A stretch of DNA of 64,000 bases from Bacillota bacterium (GTDB lineage: Bacteria; Bacillota; Clostridia; Oscillospirales; Ruminococcaceae), in NCBI GenBank assembly GCA_023433405.1, contig JAEZCT010000027.1, forward strand, positions 33,096-97,095. Reading direction: 5' to 3'. Every line of letters begins with the position of its first letter. Position 1 is the first letter of the stretch. Below, piece by piece: positions 7,992 to 17,974 of this stretch. The position numbers were made by a program, and so were the translations under genes. Below the pieces are notes generated by a model, which did not search any database, was not told where the DNA came from, and was given only the letters and a program-made list of their open reading frames with translations.

Positions 7992-9686
7992 CTACAGTGC
8001 AAACCGCCTAAGCTCCCCGCTAAGCAGGTTCGATTGCCGGAACATTTCCTCCGCGGCAGCGGCGCTTTGCTCCGAGGCGGCGGCGTTGCGCTGTACAATA
8101 GTGGCTACCTGCCCAAGCACCAAAGTCACCTGCTCGATCGCCGTGGCCTGAGAAACCGAGGCACTTTCTATTTTTTGAATTACTGTAATAATCTCACCGG
8201 CGCGCTCTGCAGTTTCGTTGAGCTCCTTTGCGGCGTCCTCAGAGATTCGCGACCCGCTCAAAACGGAACGAAGGGAAGCTTCAATCAGCTCGGTGGTTTG
8301 CTTTGCGGCTTCCGCCGAACGGCTGGCAAGGGTGCGCACCTCCTCCGCTACTACCGCAAAGCCCTTGCCTGCGGAGCCCGCCCGTGCCGCCTCTACCGCG
8401 GCGTTAAGCGCAAGGATGTTGGTCTGAAACGCGATATCGTCAATCACCTTTATAATCTTGCCGATTTCGGCGGAGGATGCGTTTATCTGTTCCATGGCGC
8501 CCAGCATTCTCTGCATGAGCCGGTTGCTTTGCTCCATGCTAAGCACCGCCTGCTCCACCTGTCCGGCCGCGTCCTTTGCGTGACTCGCGTTCTCCTTTGC
8601 CTGGCCGGAAACGCTTTGGATGGAGGCGGTAAGCTCCTCCACAGAGCTTGACTGTGTTTGGGCGCCTTCGGAGAGAGAGCGCGCTCCTTCGGATATCTGA
8701 CGGGCTCCGGTGTTCACCTGATGCGACGCAGTGGATATCGTATCCAAGGTTTGCCGCAGCGACGCGGCTATGCCGAGCAGGGCGCGCTTTACGGCAGAAA
8801 ATTCGCCGCTGTAATCATATTGCAGGCTTACCTGCATGTTACCCGCCGCCATTGCGTCCAGTACGGCGGTAACCTCCCCGATATAAGAGCGGTAATCGTT
8901 TAAACGCTTTGCGGTCATCTTGGTAGAGGCGCAAAGCTTACCGACCTCATCGCGGGAGATATACTTCTCATCAACCCTCACCGTAAGGTCTCCGCCCGCA
9001 ATTTGTCCAAGTACCGAGGAGATGTAGCGGGTTCTTTTAATAAGCGGAAGCGATATCGCCACACTCACAAATATCCCCGCCGCAATACCGCCCACAACCG
9101 TGGCAAGCACCAAAACGAGGTTGCGTCTGGTCATGGACTCCGCGGCCATCGTAGCATCGGTGCGCCACTGCTCCGCCAGCAGCACCGTTTTGTCTATGGC
9201 CTTGCGGTGCTCAAGGTATGCGGCTTTCAGCTCGCTTTGCATCAGCCGAACCTGAAACGCGTTCTTTGACTCCACTGCCGGAACAACCTTCTGCTCAAAG
9301 ATTTCGTAAAATTGCATAGCGGCGCTGTAGGAGTCCTGCAAAAAATACTGCTTAATTTCAGGATCGGTAAGCCGATTAATCCATATCGCGTTTCGCTGCT
9401 CATAGGTTGCCTTTAATTTCTTAAGGGATTGGTACAGCTCGGCTCTGGGGGCCTCCTCATAGGTGGTTATGTATTCGAGCGCTATGGAATAGGATTCGAT
9501 GATGTACTCCGGCGGCGGCAGAATATCCGCCGTCAGCTCGTTTGTTAGCATAATTTCGTCGTACAGCTTGCCGCCAATCCTGGTGCTGTCTGACATCACA
9601 ACCGACAGAGCCCAAACCAGAATAATCAGTGCCGACATGGTAATTGATAAAATCAGCATTTTTGTACGAATGCTTAAGTTTTTCAT
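7992..9686 (-). CDS. Methyl-accepting chemotaxis protein with helical sensor domain
   Basis: A 564-residue chemoreceptor on the minus strand. TM1 is at about residues 9-30. The extracellular region (about 31-185) is all helical and charged, of the four-helix-bundle type rather than Cache. TM2 is VLATVVGGIAAGIFVSVAIS (about 192-212), followed by HAMP and the signalling coiled coil. The tip reads IAFQTNILALNAAVEAARAG and GKGFAVVAEEVRTLASRSAE, nearly identical to the neighbouring receptor. The ATG at 9686 follows GGGGGAAAGGAACG. The ligand is unknown. It is convergent with the TSUP gene, with 69 bp between the stops. Confidence 0.92.
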   Translation of the reverse strand: MKNLSIRTKMLILSITMSALIILVWALSVVMSDSTRIGGKLYDEIMLTNELTADILPPPEYIIESYSIALEYITTYEEAPRAELYQSLKKLKATYEQRNAIWINRLTDPEIKQYFLQDSYSAAMQFYEIFEQKVVPAVESKNAFQVRLMQSELKAAYLEHRKAIDKTVLLAEQWRTDATMAAESMTRRNLVLVLATVVGGIAAGIFVSVAISLPLIKRTRYISSVLGQIAGGDLTVRVDEKYISRDEVGKLCASTKMTAKRLNDYRSYIGEVTAVLDAMAAGNMQVSLQYDYSGEFSAVKRALLGIAASLRQTLDTISTASHQVNTGARQISEGARSLSEGAQTQSSSVEELTASIQSVSGQAKENASHAKDAAGQVEQAVLSMEQSNRLMQRMLGAMEQINASSAEIGKIIKVIDDIAFQTNILALNAAVEAARAGSAGKGFAVVAEEVRTLASRSAEAAKQTTELIEASLRSVLSGSRISEDAAKELNETAERAGEIITVIQKIESASVSQATAIEQVTLVLGQVATIVQRNAAASEQSAAAAEEMFRQSNLLSGELRRFAL

Positions 9687-9770
9687 AGCATTTGCACGTT
9701 CCTTTCCCCCGCCTCTTATTTCTGTGCGTTTTTGGTAAACGGTTAAGCTCCCTTCAGGCTTTTTGCTTGA

Positions 9771-9794
9771 CCTTAAAGCTATATAGCTTTAAGG
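9771..9794. promoter_or_regulatory. Perfect 24-bp palindrome upstream of a chemoreceptor
   Basis: CCTTAAAGCTAT is followed immediately by its exact complement ATAGCTTTAAGG, about 85 bp upstream of the chemoreceptor start at 9686. It could be an operator for a dimeric regulator or a hairpin in the 5' leader. The rest of 9687-10019, between two divergent genes, shows no other element I can name. Confidence 0.45.
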
Positions 9795-10019
9795 CCACTA
9801 CGCGTTCCCGCTGACAGTAAGGTAATATTAATATATCGGTTTAATCGGCTCAAATATTATAGGCAAACTAAAATTTCAAGGATAAGTTGGCTCTTGTTGC
9901 ACGATAATTGTAATAACCCCTCATTTTGCGATATATGATTAACAATACCGGGAGTTATTGCGGTGATAATACGAATCTCATATGAACCAATTAACTAAGA
10001 AAAGTGAGGATGAACACCT

Positions 10020-10817
10020 ATGGAGAACCTGTCAAAAAACGCGAACCGATTCATGGGTTTTGCAGAGCTATACGACAACGCGCGACCGAGGATGCCTCTG
10101 TACCCGGTGGAGATCATTACCGGGTATCTGGGCAAGCGTCCAAAGCTGGTGGCGGATCTTGGCTGCGGCACGGGCTTATCCAGCGAGATATGGAAGGCGT
10201 ATGCCGACGCGGTCGTGGGGGTGGAGCCCAGCGATGATATGCGTGCGGTTGCCTCCGCCAAGGAGGGAGAGAACCTCACGTTTATCAAGGGGTACGCCCA
10301 CGAAACCGGGCTTGCAGAGGGCTGCGCCGACGCGGTGGTTTGCTCGCAGTCCTTTCACTGGATGGAACCCGTCGTCACCCTCACGGAGGTGAACCGGATT
10401 CTGCGTCAGGGCGGCGTTTTTGCCACGGTAGATTGCGACTGGCCGCCGGTGGGCGACTGGCAGGCGGAGGAAGCATATCTTGCGCTTATCGACCATGTGA
10501 GTGCGGTGGAGCACGCAAACCCCGAATTTCAGCAAAGCTATTTTAGATGGGATAAGAAAAAGCACCTTGAGAATATCCGGCGGAGCGGGTGGTTTCGTTA
10601 TTGCAGGGAGATTGTGTTTTCAAACCGTGAGCCCTGCACGGCGGAACGGTTTGTGGGGCTCGCGCTGAGTCAGGGCGGCCTGCAAGGCATCCTAAAGCGT
10701 AAGCCCGAGCTTGTGGCCGACCAGGTGGAAACCTTTCGCCGCAGAATCGTTGCGCTGTATGGCAACCGGGAGTTTACCGTGGATTTTTGCTATCGTATGC
10801 GTGTGGGCGTAAAATAA
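10020..10817 (+). CDS. Class I SAM-dependent methyltransferase
   Basis: A 265-residue cytoplasmic protein with the class I methyltransferase fold. Motif I is LVADLGCGTGLSSEIW (about residues 43-58), which binds S-adenosylmethionine. VVGVEPSDDMR supplies the motif II acidic residue, and ADAVVCSQSFHWM is the motif IV region of the Methyltransf_11 type. The FHWM signature is common in small-molecule methyltransferases of the ubiquinone/tam type. The substrate is not predictable. It starts at an ATG behind GTGAGG and is divergent from the chemoreceptor upstream. No operon partner follows. Confidence 0.85.
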   Translation: MENLSKNANRFMGFAELYDNARPRMPLYPVEIITGYLGKRPKLVADLGCGTGLSSEIWKAYADAVVGVEPSDDMRAVASAKEGENLTFIKGYAHETGLAEGCADAVVCSQSFHWMEPVVTLTEVNRILRQGGVFATVDCDWPPVGDWQAEEAYLALIDHVSAVEHANPEFQQSYFRWDKKKHLENIRRSGWFRYCREIVFSNREPCTAERFVGLALSQGGLQGILKRKPELVADQVETFRRRIVALYGNREFTVDFCYRMRVGVK

Positions 10818-10860
10818 CCCCCCTCTCACCCACGGAGACCGGCAGAAAATACTGAGAAAA

Positions 10861-10960
10861 TTCTACTCTTTTCAAAAAGAGTAGAATAATCGATGAAAAT
10901 ACGCGTGAAAACCAATAGGTTAAGGCATATCACTTGATTTTTATTCTTTTGGTATTTCAG
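10861..10960 (-). repeat. Element A, copy 2 (degenerate, reverse orientation)
   Basis: The sequence ACGCGTGAAAACCAATAGG and the following ATCACTTGATTTTTATTCTTTT match the middle and one arm of element A in reverse. The other arm has become a separate perfect hairpin TTCTACTCTTTT/AAAAGAGTAGAA at 10861-10886. The TACTAAT ends are lost. Confidence 0.7.
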
Positions 10961-10985
10961 GCTAAGGCAAAGCCTAAAATAAAGC

Positions 10986-11014
10986 TTGACGGTTATTAGA
11001 AAACATGGTATTGT
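10986..11014 (+). promoter_or_regulatory. Strong sigma-A promoter of a small RNA
   Basis: TTGACG (10986-10991) and TATTGT (11009-11014) are exactly 17 bp apart. The predicted start is near 11021. Confidence 0.7.
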
Positions 11015-11020
11015 ATTTTC

Positions 11021-11282
11021 GCACAAAGATTTGTGCTTTAAAACTGCTAGAACAAAGAGAGGATGTTTTTGATGTCGGAAGTATCTGTAGGGGTTCTTTT
11101 CAACTAATATTGTTGAGAGAGGCTGACGATAGCTCGGCGGGTTTAGTCCCGTCTATGTTGTTGTGCCTTTGGAACATGCCTTGCAGACTACTCCATTCAT
11201 CATGACACGATAGATGACAGACGGCGCTGTTTTGTGGCCGTTTGACGGAGCACGACGGGTATTTCCTGTCGTGCTTTTTTAT
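11021..11282 (+). ncRNA. Candidate structured small RNA (about 260 nt)
   Basis: Between a consensus promoter and an ideal terminator lies a region with no gene but several local hairpins. These are GCACAA/TTTGTGC at the 5' end, CAAC/GTTG extended by U-A and G-U pairs near 11100-11120, CGGG/CCCG near 11140-11155, and ACGGC/GCCGT near 11221-11241. A tiny frame beginning at 11063 or 11072 (MSEVSVGVLFN) with an upstream GAGAGG could be a leader peptide, but nothing supports its translation. Size and layout would suit a regulatory RNA such as 6S RNA or a cis-acting leader. I could not match it to a known consensus, and I also could not form a convincing long 6S-type closing helix. The downstream gene is mutS2, about 280 bp after the terminator. 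Confidence 0.5.
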
Positions 11283-11283
11283 G
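11249..11283 (+). terminator. Terminator of the candidate small RNA
   Basis: AGCACGACGGG pairs with CCTGTCGTGCT (one G-U) and is followed by TTTTTT. Confidence 0.85.
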
Positions 11284-11431
11284 TCTTGATAGATATTTGG
11301 TGCCGCTTCCCGCCAGACCTGGCGGAACAACTGCGCCTATGGGGGTATTCTGTCCAATTGCGCTATGCCGCACAGCCGGCCGCCGCATTTGATCGGTTTC
11401 TCTCATGGGCGTTTTTATCGTTGTCCGCTTA

Positions 11432-11535
11432 TACTAATATCCAATTTCAAGTGAGAATTAAAGTGAAGAGCTTTCGTTTATGGGTATTCACGCTGATTTT
11501 TATCTGCAATTCCACTCTTTCTGTGGAAATTAGTA
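11432..11535 (+). repeat. Element A, copy 3, just upstream of mutS2
   Basis: TACTAATATCCAATTT opens and GGAAATTAGTA closes a diverged copy with TTA on both outer sides. It ends 30 bp before the mutS2 start codon, so the mutS2 promoter lies in or upstream of the element. Confidence 0.8.
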
Positions 11536-11564
11536 TTAAAAAAGGCTTAAAGGAAGGGTACGCT

Positions 11565-13502
11565 ATGAACACAATGGATGCACTGGAATTTAAAAAGATA
11601 CAAGAACAGCTTGCGGAGCTTACCGTAAGCGTTTACGCAAAAAAAGAGGCGATGGCACTTACACCGACGCTGTCGGAGGTGGAATGTCGTCGCCGGATGC
11701 GCGATACCAACGAAGCGCGAGCCATTTTGGATACCCTGGGCACACCGCCGCTTACCGCCATGACCGAGCTTGAAAGCATTCTCCTGTCACTGCAAAAGGG
11801 GGCTATGCTCTTGCCGGAGCAGCTGACCTCCGTGGCAGGTTTTTTGCGTTCCTGCAATCGAATGCGCAGCTATCTAAAGCGTGCGGAGAATCTAAACGCA
11901 GGGCTTGCGTATTGCGGCCCGCAATTTCAGGATTTGGGTGCGTTGATAGAGGAGATTGACTACGCTGTCCGCGACGACCGCGTAAACGACACGGCCTCCT
12001 CCGCCCTCGCCGACTGCCGCCGTAGGCTGGATAGCAAGAAATCCTCGGTAAAAAGCAAGCTGGAGCAGATATTACGGGGCAAAAAGGAGTATTTCTCCGA
12101 GTCCTATGTCACGGTGCGAAGTGGGCGCAGTGTGCTGCCTGTAAAGAGGGAGTACAAAAGCCAGGTAGCCGGAACCGTAGTGGAGATTTCCAACACCGGC
12201 GGCACCTATTTTATCGAGCCCGCCGCCATCCGCAAGCTTCAGGATGAGGTTACCGCACTGGAGGTGGAGGAGGCAAACGAGGTCATCCGCATCCTGTACA
12301 CCCTCACCGCCTCGGTGGATGGCTATGGGACGCAGATTACAGGCAACAAGGAACTGATGCAAAGGCTGGATTTTTTGTTTGCAAAGGCAAAGCTTTCGGC
12401 GCAGATGGATGCCGCACCCGCGGCAATTACCACCGAGCGACGGCTGATTATCCGCCAAGGACGGCACCCGCTGCTTGACCGCAAAAGCTGTGTGCCGCTG
12501 GATTTTGAGCTGGGCGGCGCGGTGGACGGCGTAGTCATTACGGGACCAAACACCGGTGGTAAAACAGTAGCGCTTAAAACAGTGGGGCTGCTTTGCTGGA
12601 TGGCGCAGAGCGGCCTGCATGTACCGGCGGGGCCGGGCAGTGTGTTTTGTATGAACGACCGCATCCTGTGCGATATTGGCGACGGGCAGAGCATTGCCGA
12701 AAACCTTTCCACCTTCTCGGCGCATGTCACCAGTATCAACCGCATCTTAAGCGAAACCACCACCCAAACCCTGGTGCTGCTCGATGAGCTGGGCTCGGGC
12801 ACCGACCCGATGGAGGGCATGGGGCTTGCCGTGGCCATTTTGGAGGAGCTGCTGAGTCAGGGCTGTTTGTTTGTTGCCACCACCCATTACCCCGAGCTTA
12901 AAGAATTTGCCCGCATCACGCCGCGCCTGATTAACGCCCGTATGGCGTTTGACCGTGAAAGCCTGCGCCCGCTGTATCGGCTGCAGCTGGGGGAGGCGGG
13001 AGAAAGCTGTGCGCTTTATATCGCCCAGCGGCTGGGGCTCCCCGCCCGCCTCTTGCGCCGCGCCTATTCTGCGGCATACGGGGAGGAGGGGCTCCCCGCC
13101 CAGCTGCGGCTGCGCGACGGGGAAGAACCCGATGTGGTAAGGAAAAGAACCGGAATGCTGGAAAAAGAGGCCACTGTCCGGCTAATTAAGCATGACGGGG
13201 AGCAGTTTAGTCTGGGCGACAGCGTGCAGGTGCTGCCCGAAAAGGAGATTGGCATTGTATGCAGGCGCTGTAATGAGAGGGGATTCTTGGAGGTACTGAT
13301 AAAGCGGGAAAAGAAACTGGTTAACCACAAGCGCCTCAAGCTGCTGGTTCCCGCAGAGGAGCTGTACCCAGACAACTACGATTTTTCCATTGTCTTTGAT
13401 ACGGTGGCAAACCGCAAGGCGCGCCACGCCATGGGCAAGGGACATCGTCCCGATTTGGAGATTGTAATTGAGAAGGGCAGCCCGAACGACCAAACCCATT
13501 AA
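11565..13502 (+). CDS. mutS2: MutS2-type DNA-binding ATPase lacking the Smr domain
   Basis: A 645-residue MutS-family ATPase. The N-terminal core and clamp are of MutS2 type (no mismatch-reading MutS-I domain). Walker A is GPNTGGKTVALKTVGLL (about residue 326), Walker B LVLLDELGSGTDPMEGMG (about 403), and the His switch TTHYPELKEFA. Full MutS2 proteins are about 780 residues and end in a nuclease-like Smr domain; here the protein stops after a short basic tail with no Smr motif. MutS2 proteins act on branched DNA in recombination suppression or on stalled ribosomes, not in mismatch repair. Which role applies without Smr is unknown. I chose the ATG at 11565, after AAGGAAGGG. The frame is open to 11214 but that part reads through repeat A and is not coding. 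Confidence 0.85.
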   Translation: MNTMDALEFKKIQEQLAELTVSVYAKKEAMALTPTLSEVECRRRMRDTNEARAILDTLGTPPLTAMTELESILLSLQKGAMLLPEQLTSVAGFLRSCNRMRSYLKRAENLNAGLAYCGPQFQDLGALIEEIDYAVRDDRVNDTASSALADCRRRLDSKKSSVKSKLEQILRGKKEYFSESYVTVRSGRSVLPVKREYKSQVAGTVVEISNTGGTYFIEPAAIRKLQDEVTALEVEEANEVIRILYTLTASVDGYGTQITGNKELMQRLDFLFAKAKLSAQMDAAPAAITTERRLIIRQGRHPLLDRKSCVPLDFELGGAVDGVVITGPNTGGKTVALKTVGLLCWMAQSGLHVPAGPGSVFCMNDRILCDIGDGQSIAENLSTFSAHVTSINRILSETTTQTLVLLDELGSGTDPMEGMGLAVAILEELLSQGCLFVATTHYPELKEFARITPRLINARMAFDRESLRPLYRLQLGEAGESCALYIAQRLGLPARLLRRAYSAAYGEEGLPAQLRLRDGEEPDVVRKRTGMLEKEATVRLIKHDGEQFSLGDSVQVLPEKEIGIVCRRCNERGFLEVLIKREKKLVNHKRLKLLVPAEELYPDNYDFSIVFDTVANRKARHAMGKGHRPDLEIVIEKGSPNDQTH

Positions 13503-13548
13503 CACTCACCCGCACAGCAGCGAAAAGGATTGCCGCCGCGTGGTGTAA

Positions 13549-13647
13549 TACTAATCCCCTCAAAAAGAGTCGATAAAAATCCGCGTGAAAACCCATAAAT
13601 TAAAGCTTTTCACTTGATTTTTATACTCTTTAAATCGGATATTCGTA
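13549..13647 (-). repeat. Element A, copy 4 (reverse orientation)
   Basis: TACTAATCCCCTCAAAAAGAG opens and AAATCGGATATTCGTA closes the copy. TAA flanks both sides, where most other copies have TTA. It lies right after a weak hairpin downstream of mutS2. Confidence 0.9.
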
Positions 13648-13713
13648 TAACTAGAATTTCTATATGTTTGCCGATCGGATATTCGTATAACTAGAATTTC
13701 TATATGTTTGCCG
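13634..13713 (+). repeat. Perfect 40-bp tandem duplication at the edge of element A
   Basis: A 40-bp unit starting ATCGGATATTCGTATAACTA occurs twice without a mismatch (13634-13673 and 13674-13713). The unit contains the terminal 14 bp of element A copy 4 plus 26 bp of flank, so one end of the element has been duplicated. It lies 65 bp before the ABC transporter operon and probably affects its promoter region. Confidence 0.9.
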
Positions 13714-13777
13714 AAACGTATAAACGATATCACTGCAAACACCTAAGATTTTACAACCAAAAAGGATGGACGCAAGG

Positions 13778-15587
<1,810 letters not shown>

Positions 15588-15588
<1 letters not shown>

Positions 15589-16376
15589 TGAGAAATTTAC
15601 GCTTTATCATGACGCTGTTTAAGCTGCGCCTTGCACGCAGCATGGTGTTCCGGCTTTCCTTTTTCGGGGCGCTGTTCATCGACGGCAGCTTATTTATCCT
15701 GCAGCTTTTAATGTTTAACGCCATCTACTCTCAGGTGGATACCATTGGCGGGTGGGTACGGGGTGAGGTACTGGTCTTCGTGGGCACCTTTTCACTCGTC
15801 AACGCCATTAACATGACAGTATTCTTCTTTGGTCTAATTGAGATTCCCTACAAAGTGCAAAACGGGGCGCTTGACCACTACCTGACAAAGCCCATGAATC
15901 CTTTACTACGCCTTACCTTTGAGAGCATAGACATCGGTTCCTCCCCCCTTATCCTGCTCAGTATCGTGATTATTCTGTATGGGGTAACGGTTCAAGGGGC
16001 CGTCATTACTCCTCAAAGCATAATCCTGTACATCGTGTTTATACTTTTAATGACGCTGTTATGGTACGATTTAAGCCTGATTATGCGAACTATTTCGCTC
16101 TTTGTGATAGCAGCCGACACCCTTTTTGAGCTGGAGGGCAGCTTTATTGAGCTTTGCATGAAGATACCCGGGGTGGTGTTCCAAGGCGTATACAAGCTTC
16201 TGTTTTGCTTTTTGCTCCCCTATGGGCTGATTGCCACCGTTCCCACGCAAATTCTGCTGGGCACCACTACCCCCGCGGGGATTTTATACGCGGGGGTTAT
16301 CGTGCTTATTTTCACCGTGTTTGCCCAGCGCTTCTGGCGGTTTGGCTTAAAGCGCTACAAAAGCGCGAGCAGCTAA
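15588..16376 (+). CDS. ABC-2 type exporter, permease subunit 2
   Basis: A 262-residue protein with about six predicted membrane helices, of the same ABC-2 permease group as its neighbour. Typical features are the conserved interior segment GALDHYLTKPMNPLLRLTFE (about residues 90-110) and alternating hydrophobic helices to the end. The GTG at 15588 shares one base with the preceding TAG, so the three genes are tightly coupled. With the ATPase and permease 1 it forms a complete exporter of unknown substrate. A strong terminator follows. Confidence 0.9.
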
Positions 16377-16409
16377 TACACATCCCGTTTTAAGAAGGAT
16401 TTTAAAAAG

Positions 16410-16457
16410 AAAGCCCGAACAGCGGCAAAAGGATTGCCGCTGTTCGGGCTTTTTGGG
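16410..16457 (+). terminator. Terminator of the ABC-2 exporter operon
   Basis: AAGCCCGAACAGCGGCAA pairs with TTGCCGCTGTTCGGGCTT around AAAGGA and is followed by a T run. Confidence 0.9.
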
Positions 16458-16476
16458 GACTCTATTTTTAAAATTA

Positions 16477-16577
16477 TACTATTATCCGATTAAAAAGTGT
16501 ATAAAAATCCGTGTAAAAATCATTAATTTATGGATTTTGACGCGGATTTTTATCAACACTTTTATCGGAGAATAGTA
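16477..16577 (+). repeat. Element A, copy 5 (paired-change variant)
   Basis: TACTATTATCCGATTAAAAAG opens and ATCGGAGAATAGTA closes the copy, with TTA outside both ends. Relative to the consensus the left arm has GTGT in place of GAGT and the right arm ACAC in place of ACTC. The TIR change TACTATT is matched by AATAGTA. Confidence 0.9.
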
Positions 16578-16588
16578 TTAGCCAAGTA

Positions 16589-17464
16589 CTATCTTTTCAT
16601 TACAGGGATCCAAACCTCTTGGTTGTACTTGCCGTTTCCAAGGGAATAGTACATCTCAAATTCCGGTCCGTCGGCATGCTCGTAGCCGGAGGTGGGGAAC
16701 CAATCGGGAAAAATGCGTTTCCACACACTGTGAATCATTTCGGTGCCGTTTTCTTCTGTGCATTCCCCTGTGGGAAAGATTGCCCAGGTGAAGGCCGGCA
16801 CCTTCAGGAGGTCGTATCCATCGGGAATCTCTATGCCGTCGGCGATTACCCCTATAATGTAGGAGAATATGCCTTCCCGGAAGTTGTAAAGACCCGCGTG
16901 CAGACACTGGTCCTCAGGGATGCCAAAATCCCGGTGCACCCGGTCTAAGGTGCCGTTTTGGTAAAGCTCCTCCCACAGCTTGGGTAAGTCGTTGTATTGG
17001 CGGTTATCCACCGCGCTTATTTCGAATGAAAGCCCTGCCATGGTAAACGCCGCTTTGTCTTCAATGCGATAATTCATCTCGACCTCTCCTTTAATTGAAA
17101 TGTGAAAGGACATCCTGGGAAAGGCTTTGAGCTGGGTATGCTCATCCCGCGCAAGAATAGGCATGACTCCGTGCAGCGCCTTAAACGCACGGGAGAAGGC
17201 CTCCGATGATTCATACCCGTATTTGAGCGCCACGTCAATGACTTTAGACTTGGTCTGGCGCAGCTCAAACGCCGCAAGGGTCAGCCGCCTGCGCCGGATA
17301 TACTCTGACAGGGGAACGTCGGTGATAAAAGAAAACATCCGCTGAAAGTGGTACACCGAGCAGCAGGCGACCTTGGCCGCCTTGGCAAACTCAATCTTTT
17401 TATCAAGGTGGCTCTCAATGTAATCCATCGCGCCGTTCATTCGGTCAAGCCAGTCCATGCGCAT
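16589..17464 (-). CDS. AraC family regulator with GyrI-like effector domain
   Basis: A 291-residue transcription regulator. Residues about 1-105 are an AraC double helix-turn-helix (IEFAKAAKVACCSVYHFQRM, then SKVIDVALKYGYESSEAFSR). Residues about 125-291 look like a GyrI-like/effector-binding domain (MNYRIEDKAAFTMAGLSFEI through FEMYYSLGNGKYNQEVWIPV). This pairing is typical of Rob/SoxS-like multidrug-sensing activators that bind hydrophobic compounds. The adjacent ABC-2 exporter on the other strand could be a target, but this is inference from position only. It starts at the ATG at 17464 behind GGAGG. Confidence 0.88.
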   Translation of the reverse strand: MRMDWLDRMNGAMDYIESHLDKKIEFAKAAKVACCSVYHFQRMFSFITDVPLSEYIRRRRLTLAAFELRQTKSKVIDVALKYGYESSEAFSRAFKALHGVMPILARDEHTQLKAFPRMSFHISIKGEVEMNYRIEDKAAFTMAGLSFEISAVDNRQYNDLPKLWEELYQNGTLDRVHRDFGIPEDQCLHAGLYNFREGIFSYIIGVIADGIEIPDGYDLLKVPAFTWAIFPTGECTEENGTEMIHSVWKRIFPDWFPTSGYEHADGPEFEMYYSLGNGKYNQEVWIPVMKR

Positions 17465-17728
17465 CCTCCTAGTCGTTAAGCCTTCCAGTTCCCTATAATA
17501 CAGGCAGCTTTTTTGCTTTGGTTGTCCTTACTTGCTTAGTATAGCAAAGAGGCCAAGCGAATGCCGTGCAATCCATGCACCATATTATCATAGTCGCAGG
17601 AGAGCATCAAATACCCGCTCAGATGATGGCAAAGCTTTCGAAATCATTATCCGTTTGGTGCATAACTTTCTGCGAGACATTTTAAAGCGTCGCCACGGCA
17701 CATATAATAATTTCGAGGTGGTTTGTCT
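17465..17728. other. Divergent intergenic region
   Basis: About 260 bp between the AraC regulator and the small DUF6774-like gene. It must contain both promoters. I see no repeat copy and no operator that I can support. Confidence 0.3.
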
Positions 17729-17941
17729 ATGTCGCGGCTCAAATGCATCCCGGGTGAAAAGCTGGCTCTTCTCGCCACAACCTTTGCCGTTGCCCTTGCC
17801 GAGGAGTTTGATCTTGACGATATTAACATCTTAAGCGGTTTTTTCAGCGCAATCGGCGATAATCTGGCCATCATAGCGGCGCAGCGTTCCGCCTGCCAAT
17901 CGGACAGCGGGACGGGCGCTGCGAATACACCATCAGAATAA
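17729..17941 (+). CDS. Small protein, DUF6774-like
   Basis: A 70-residue protein with ATG at 17729 behind GAGGTGG. The core reads KLALLATTFAVALAEEFDLD, then FFSAIGDNLAIIAAQ. This resembles the small DUF6774 family of Clostridia, where the same pattern of an alanine-rich helix, an acidic turn and GD(N/S)L...IAAQ recurs. No catalytic residue is evident. Function is unknown. It is convergent with the flavin reductase, 33 bp away. The family call is from memory of the pattern and should be treated as moderate. Confidence 0.6.
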   Translation: MSRLKCIPGEKLALLATTFAVALAEEFDLDDINILSGFFSAIGDNLAIIAAQRSACQSDSGTGAANTPSE

Positions 17942-17974
17942 CCACGCCGCCGGATGATGCTCCGTTATCAAGGC

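Noticed and set aside
9687..9850. c-di-GMP riboswitch upstream of the chemoreceptor
   Set aside because: The conserved GEMM bases (GCAAA with GACGCAAAGC) are absent; only a palindrome is present.
11021..11282. Firm assignment of the small RNA as 6S RNA
   Set aside because: The size is plausible, but I could not form the long closing helix and central bubble by eye.
11214..11564. N-terminal extension of the mutS2 frame
   Set aside because: The extension reads through element A copy 3, lacks any family similarity, and a good ribosome binding site precedes the ATG at 11565.
13634..13713. Two identical 40-bp units that might be read as a CRISPR start
   Set aside because: The units are directly adjacent with no spacer, and one contains the end of element A. 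No cas gene is present in the window.
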